NCBI GenBank assembly: GCA_039989475.1
Contig: JBDXHU010000004.1
Span: 234,481-298,480 of the forward strand
Length of the DNA stretch: 64,000 bases
Reading direction: 5' to 3'
Origin: JBDXHU01 sp039989475
GTDB taxonomy: Bacteria > Pseudomonadota > Gammaproteobacteria > Pseudomonadales > Halieaceae
The notes under the pieces are model-generated. The model was not told the DNA's origin, made no database searches, and saw nothing but the letters and a program-made list of their open reading frames with translations. This document shows, piece after piece, positions 60,921 through 64,000 of the stretch (positions are counted from its first letter, which is position 1; each line of letters opens with the position of its first letter). Made by a program: the position numbers and the translations under genes.

Positions 60921-61643
60921 TTGCCGAATCTGACCCCACACATAACTGATCAAAACAACTTTACCTGGCTACTCGGTGCCCTGGTGTTTTTCCTTTTTGC
61001 CGGCGCGGTTGCCGACCAGTTTGCTCTCTCTTACACCAACCTGGTCATTAATGTCGCGCTGATGATTACACTGGTGGTCAATATCTGGGCAGTCGACAAC
61101 CAACGCACCAAGGTCCTCAGCTGGAAAGTCGGGGCTACCTTCGTAATCGCCCTGACCATGATCACGGATAGCGTTATCGAGAGCAATGTCCTGGCCAAGT
61201 TCCAGCTGATCCTGAGTTTTGTTTTTCTCTGCCTGACCACATGGCAGGCCTGGAACCAGGTGATGTTCACTGGTCGAGTCAACTCCAACAAGATCATTGG
61301 CGCTATCTGCATCTACCTGCTGATCGGGCTGGCCTGGGGGTTCGCATACCTCATCGTAGAGGCCTTCATTCCAAATTCCATGCATGGCCTGGAGCAAAAC
61401 CAGTGGCAACACAATACCGACGACCTGATCTACTACAGCATGGTCACCCTGACCACGCTGGGCTACGGTGACATCACACCGGCGCAACCGATCGTGCGCT
61501 TCCTCGCCTACATGGAGTCAGTGACCGGAATCTTTTACACCACCGTGCTGGTAGCCAGTTTAATCGGCATACGCCTGGCGGGAGTCGATTCCTCTAAAGC
61601 TCTGGAGAAAATGGATGCAAGCACGCAGACCGATGACGAATAG
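60921..61643 (+). CDS. Two-pore-less potassium channel (TLGYGD type)
   Basis: 240 residues. About six hydrophobic segments ending in a pore loop: MVTLTTLGYGDITP, the K+ selectivity filter, then a final helix. No RCK domain. The start is TTG at 60921, supported by GGAGG at 60910-60914 six bases upstream; longer alternatives at 60810 or 60879 have no such site. Probably a passive K+ channel. Confidence 0.83.
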   Translation: MPNLTPHITDQNNFTWLLGALVFFLFAGAVADQFALSYTNLVINVALMITLVVNIWAVDNQRTKVLSWKVGATFVIALTMITDSVIESNVLAKFQLILSFVFLCLTTWQAWNQVMFTGRVNSNKIIGAICIYLLIGLAWGFAYLIVEAFIPNSMHGLEQNQWQHNTDDLIYYSMVTLTTLGYGDITPAQPIVRFLAYMESVTGIFYTTVLVASLIGIRLAGVDSSKALEKMDASTQTDDE

Positions 61644-61694
61644 AGGACTGGGTGGCGGCGTTCGCGAGAGGGCCCGAAGCAGGCTTTAGGATTC

Positions 61695-63509
61695 TTATTG
61701 CCCAGAATCAAGCTGGTAAACCCGGGCCTCACCAAAGGCAATCAGCAGTCTGCCTTCGCTTCCTGGTGGACAGTCGGGATAAACGCATTTCTCCCCGACA
61801 AAGCGATAAGTCGGAGCAGATTGAGTTTGCAGCTTATCCAGATAGACCACATTGACATGGGCATTGGTGACGGCCCTTCCCGCTATCGCCGGAATCCATA
61901 GCCCTGCGTCACCGTAGTTGTTATCAATCACCGCATCAGCCGGGGTGTTGTGGGCAATCCAGGCGATCGCCTTTTTATCGTTCGCTGTTACCGAGGAATA
62001 TTCGGCCTGCTTGGCCACAAAGTCCTTTTCGTTGTTGCGTACGGCGGGGACGACGACGGTGATGAGTAACACCAGTCCCACAGCGGTCGCCTGGCGAGGC
62101 TTTGAAATTCTTGATAGCGCGGACTCAAGGCCCATCGCCAGCAGCATGGATAGAGGGACGATCAGCAAGAGCATGACGCGTTCGGGATAAATCAAATAGG
62201 ACAGTGGCAGCACCCAGTACTGGGAATTGAGGATCAGGAGCATGCCTGCCACCAGCAGCATGCCGGCAAAGATTACCGCCGGCCGTTTCGTGCTTTGAGT
62301 CCAGGCCAGGCCGATAGGGACACAAAAGATGCCCGTTAAAAGCAGATACTTCCAACCCAGGCGGTCGGCGGCATAGTGAGGAATCGTCCACAGGAAATTG
62401 GTGATGTCTCCTTGCCAACTATGTGGGGACTCCCTGACCCAGCCCCTGATCCAATCGGTCACCTGTGGTGTAACGACATGGACATCAATCGACAGCAGAT
62501 AGGGCAACATACACACACAGGCGATAGCTCCTAGAACCAGCGCAGGTGACAGGCTTCGGCGCCAGTCGCTCGACCAGTAAAAATAGAAGGGCAAGGAGAG
62601 CAGCAAGAGATAGAAGGCCTGCACCAGCACGATCGTATGTGTCGCCATGATCCCAGCCAGGATTGCGCCTGCCGGAAGTGCCGCGCGCAGCCTCTGTTGT
62701 GGAATACCCATCAGCAACAGCACCAACACCACAAACAGGGCGCTGGCCAGCACCGTGGGATTGCCGCCCCATTGCGCAAAGCTGGCGGGGTCGTCCGTCA
62801 GGTAGTTAAATGTAATCGCAACCATACCCGCGACCACCGGCCCGCTCACACGCCGCAATAATGCGTAGCAGGCAAGTAACATCAAGCCGTAGGAAAAGCA
62901 GCTGACAATTAACCCGGCGCGGTGGATTTCTAGCCCCTGAATACTCGCCACGAGAGCAACAAGGGAATGAAAGCCCACCGGAAACACGCTGAATTCCTCC
63001 AGCGGCAGCAGTGGGTAGTAGCTCTCTGGTATGCCTTGCGCGTTTTGAATGAGCGCGGCAATGTAACTATGCATACTCATGTCGGCCCCGGCGGGGACTT
63101 CGACAAGCCACATAGCCCGGAATCGAAGCAGGGCCAACACAATTACTACCGCCAGCACCAGGCAGTCGGTGGCAGACGGGGCGGCAAACAGCTTTTGCTC
63201 CTGCCTGATCGCGAATAGTAGTCCAAGGCCCACCAGGGTGAATATTGCTACGGCATGAAAGGCCTGTGTGTAAGACGTATTGAATTGCTCCAGATACCAG
63301 AAGGCTGCCATCCAGAAAGAAATGGAGGAGGCCGCAACAATTACCAGCAGGCTTGCGGGCTCGTCCTGCCGCCCAAGCCACAACAGAAGCACGCCCGGAA
63401 CCAGCAAAATTGCCAGGGGCGTATAAAGCATGAGCAGCCCGAGGGCGAGGAATGTCGCCCATCGAGTTAATGCACCCAGTCTATGCAATGTGGGCAAGCT
63501 CCGGAGCAT
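61695..63509 (-). CDS. Large polytopic membrane protein, GT-C-like (DUF6541-like)
   Basis: 604 residues with about 12-14 membrane helices. The motif ADMSMHSYIAALI in an early periplasmic loop, with Asp and His, followed by YYPLLPLEEFSVFPVGFHSLVAL, is typical of GT-C glycosyltransferase-like proteins of the DUF6541 group, which use polyprenyl-linked sugars. The last 100 residues form a soluble domain (IAWIAHNTPADAVIDNNYGDAGLWIP). Substrate unknown. Confidence 0.75.
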   Translation of the reverse strand: MLRSLPTLHRLGALTRWATFLALGLLMLYTPLAILLVPGVLLLWLGRQDEPASLLVIVAASSISFWMAAFWYLEQFNTSYTQAFHAVAIFTLVGLGLLFAIRQEQKLFAAPSATDCLVLAVVIVLALLRFRAMWLVEVPAGADMSMHSYIAALIQNAQGIPESYYPLLPLEEFSVFPVGFHSLVALVASIQGLEIHRAGLIVSCFSYGLMLLACYALLRRVSGPVVAGMVAITFNYLTDDPASFAQWGGNPTVLASALFVVLVLLLMGIPQQRLRAALPAGAILAGIMATHTIVLVQAFYLLLLSLPFYFYWSSDWRRSLSPALVLGAIACVCMLPYLLSIDVHVVTPQVTDWIRGWVRESPHSWQGDITNFLWTIPHYAADRLGWKYLLLTGIFCVPIGLAWTQSTKRPAVIFAGMLLVAGMLLILNSQYWVLPLSYLIYPERVMLLLIVPLSMLLAMGLESALSRISKPRQATAVGLVLLITVVVPAVRNNEKDFVAKQAEYSSVTANDKKAIAWIAHNTPADAVIDNNYGDAGLWIPAIAGRAVTNAHVNVVYLDKLQTQSAPTYRFVGEKCVYPDCPPGSEGRLLIAFGEARVYQLDSGQ

Positions 63510-63618
63510 TGGTCAACATATCTTACAAACCTCAAGGCTATAGGCCCAGGAGCCGACTTGGAAGAAGGTAATGCTATCGCAACTATTGACTCAGCATATC
63601 GATTTTCAGCAAGAAAAA

Positions 63619-63646
63619 TGGTGGGGCATACGGGATTTAACCCCAG
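63619..63646 (-). pseudogene. tRNA 3'-end remnant (T-arm and acceptor with CCA)
   Basis: Read on the minus strand, the sequence GGGGTTAAATCCC is a T-arm with the usual loop one base altered (TTA for TTC), followed by seven acceptor-like bases and CCCCACCA. The rest of the tRNA is missing; before it comes the terminator region. It may be a decayed distal tRNA of the rRNA operon or an old attachment site. Confidence 0.45.
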
Positions 63647-63653
63647 AAAAGAA

Positions 63654-63685
63654 AAACGCCCTGACCATTGCTGATCAGGGCGTTT
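63654..63685 (-). terminator. Rho-independent terminator (distal copy)
   Basis: 11-bp stem AAACGCCCTGA with TCAGGGCGTTT and a ten-base loop; on the minus strand it is followed by TTTTTCTTTT-like Ts. Identical to the copy at 63787-63818. Confidence 0.85.
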
Positions 63686-63691
63686 AGTTTA

Positions 63692-63763
63692 GAAGCCTGA
63701 CGAGGGCCTGCCCCAGGAGCGCAGCGACTGCTTTGGGTATGACCGTAGGTCTTCGCCAGCCTC
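63692..63763 (-). pseudogene. Truncated 5S rRNA-like remnant
   Basis: The 3' end GAAGCCTGACGA copies the 5S 3' end with one change, and the 5' part TCGCCAGCCTC can pair with it as 5S helix I. The interior, about 50 bases, is too short and unlike 5S. It is followed by its own terminator, suggesting a decayed second 5S gene. Confidence 0.4.
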
Positions 63764-63786
63764 GATTTCGTTTCCACTACAAAGAA

Positions 63787-63818
63787 AAACGCCCTGACCA
63801 TTGCTGATCAGGGCGTTT
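63787..63818 (-). terminator. Rho-independent terminator directly after 5S rRNA
   Basis: Same 11-bp stem and loop as the other copy, seven bases beyond the 3' end of 5S rRNA on the minus strand, with a T-rich tail. This is the main end of the rRNA operon. Confidence 0.9.
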
Positions 63819-63825
63819 AGTTTGG

Positions 63826-63945
63826 AAGCCTGGCGATGACCTACTCTCACATGGGGAAACCCCACACTACCATCGGCGATGAACCGTTTCACTACTGAGT
63901 TCGGAAAGGGGTCAGGTGGTTCCAGTTCTCTATGCTCGCCAGGCA
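63826..63945 (-). rRNA. rrf: 5S ribosomal RNA
   Basis: 120 nt. Read on the minus strand it begins TGCCTGGCGA and ends TCGCCAGGCTT, which pair perfectly as helix I. The interior contains GAACTCAGTAGTGAAACGGT and the GGGGTTTCCCCATGTGAGAG hairpin of gammaproteobacterial 5S. The bases beyond 63945 are the 23S-5S spacer; the 23S gene itself lies outside the window. Confidence 0.97.
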
Positions 63946-64000
63946 AACTTGTATGCTGTGTACGTCTGTCTTACGTCCGCGTTCGGACTGCGGTACTACA

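Larger units (their letters stand above)
63510..63825. other. 316-bp rRNA-operon tail without protein gene
   Basis: Contains a tRNA-like 3' fragment, two identical terminators and a short 5S-like remnant, all on the minus strand. I see no protein gene here. Confidence 0.75.

Noticed and set aside
60737..60949. 70-residue open frame overlapping the potassium channel start
   Set aside because: It has no ribosome-binding site, and it overlaps the well-supported TTG start of the channel gene.

Overview
This is a chromosomal window, rich in G and C, from a Gram-negative marine-type gammaproteobacterium. The signs are an MCE/PqiABC envelope-lipid operon, many outer-membrane-type lipoproteins, MltD-like transglycosylase, SixA, PdxH and a 661-residue two-domain fatty acyl-CoA reductase of the Marinobacter type. 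My best guess is the Halieaceae/Cellvibrionales area, but this is inference from gene content only.

Layout. 1-660: 3' part of a nitronate monooxygenase. 664-3983 (minus): Na+/H+ antiporter, orphan ParA with an 11-bp tandem array at its end, iron-type alcohol dehydrogenase. 4031-8614: DUF924 gene, then a minus-strand operon of two separate PqiA halves, PqiB (MCE), PqiC and a Nudix hydrolase. 8718-17062: housekeeping and small genes (cinA, GST, pdxH, GNAT, DUF4136 lipoprotein, ggt, methyltransferase, thioesterase).

17261-30423 (plus) is the most interesting region. It holds twelve tightly packed, often overlapping genes that I do not recognise as any named system: a TPR protein with a TonB-like C-terminus, a Pro/Ser/Glu/Gly-rich lipoprotein, a further large lipoprotein, a membrane TPR protein, a membrane protein with five PEGA-like repeats and a SUMF1 domain, a small Pro/Glu-rich exported protein, an ExbB/TolQ-type channel subunit, a cytoplasmic protein that may be a diverged actin/Hsp70-like ATPase, two VWA proteins sharing an ExbD-like transmembrane segment with an Asp at the same position, and two more lipoproteins. 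An M48 metalloprotease gene follows at 13 bp. I read it as a candidate proton-driven, envelope-spanning machine in which VWA domains replace the usual ExbD/TolR periplasmic domain.

31943-47237: metabolic and transport genes (DUF2288, MBL hydrolase, crotonase, MOSC, Tat-exported amine oxidase, dicarboxylate symporter, M20 peptidase, SixA, acyl-CoA reductase, Tag-like glycosylase, PDZ protein, DUF819, DUF899, MFS). 47388-50632: small coiled-coil genes and a DUF1538 transporter coupled to two PII-like genes. 50637-53891: MFS transporter and LysM/SLT transglycosylase. 53995-56502: two 88-bp REP/MITE-like palindromes in direct orientation around one FG-GAP lipoprotein gene. 56549-63509: CNNM-type protein, sugar porter plus GH43 xylosidase, K+ channel, large GT-C-like membrane protein. 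63619-63945: the distal end of a minus-strand rRNA operon with 5S rRNA, two identical terminators, a 5S-like remnant and a tRNA 3'-end remnant; the 23S gene should lie just beyond the window.
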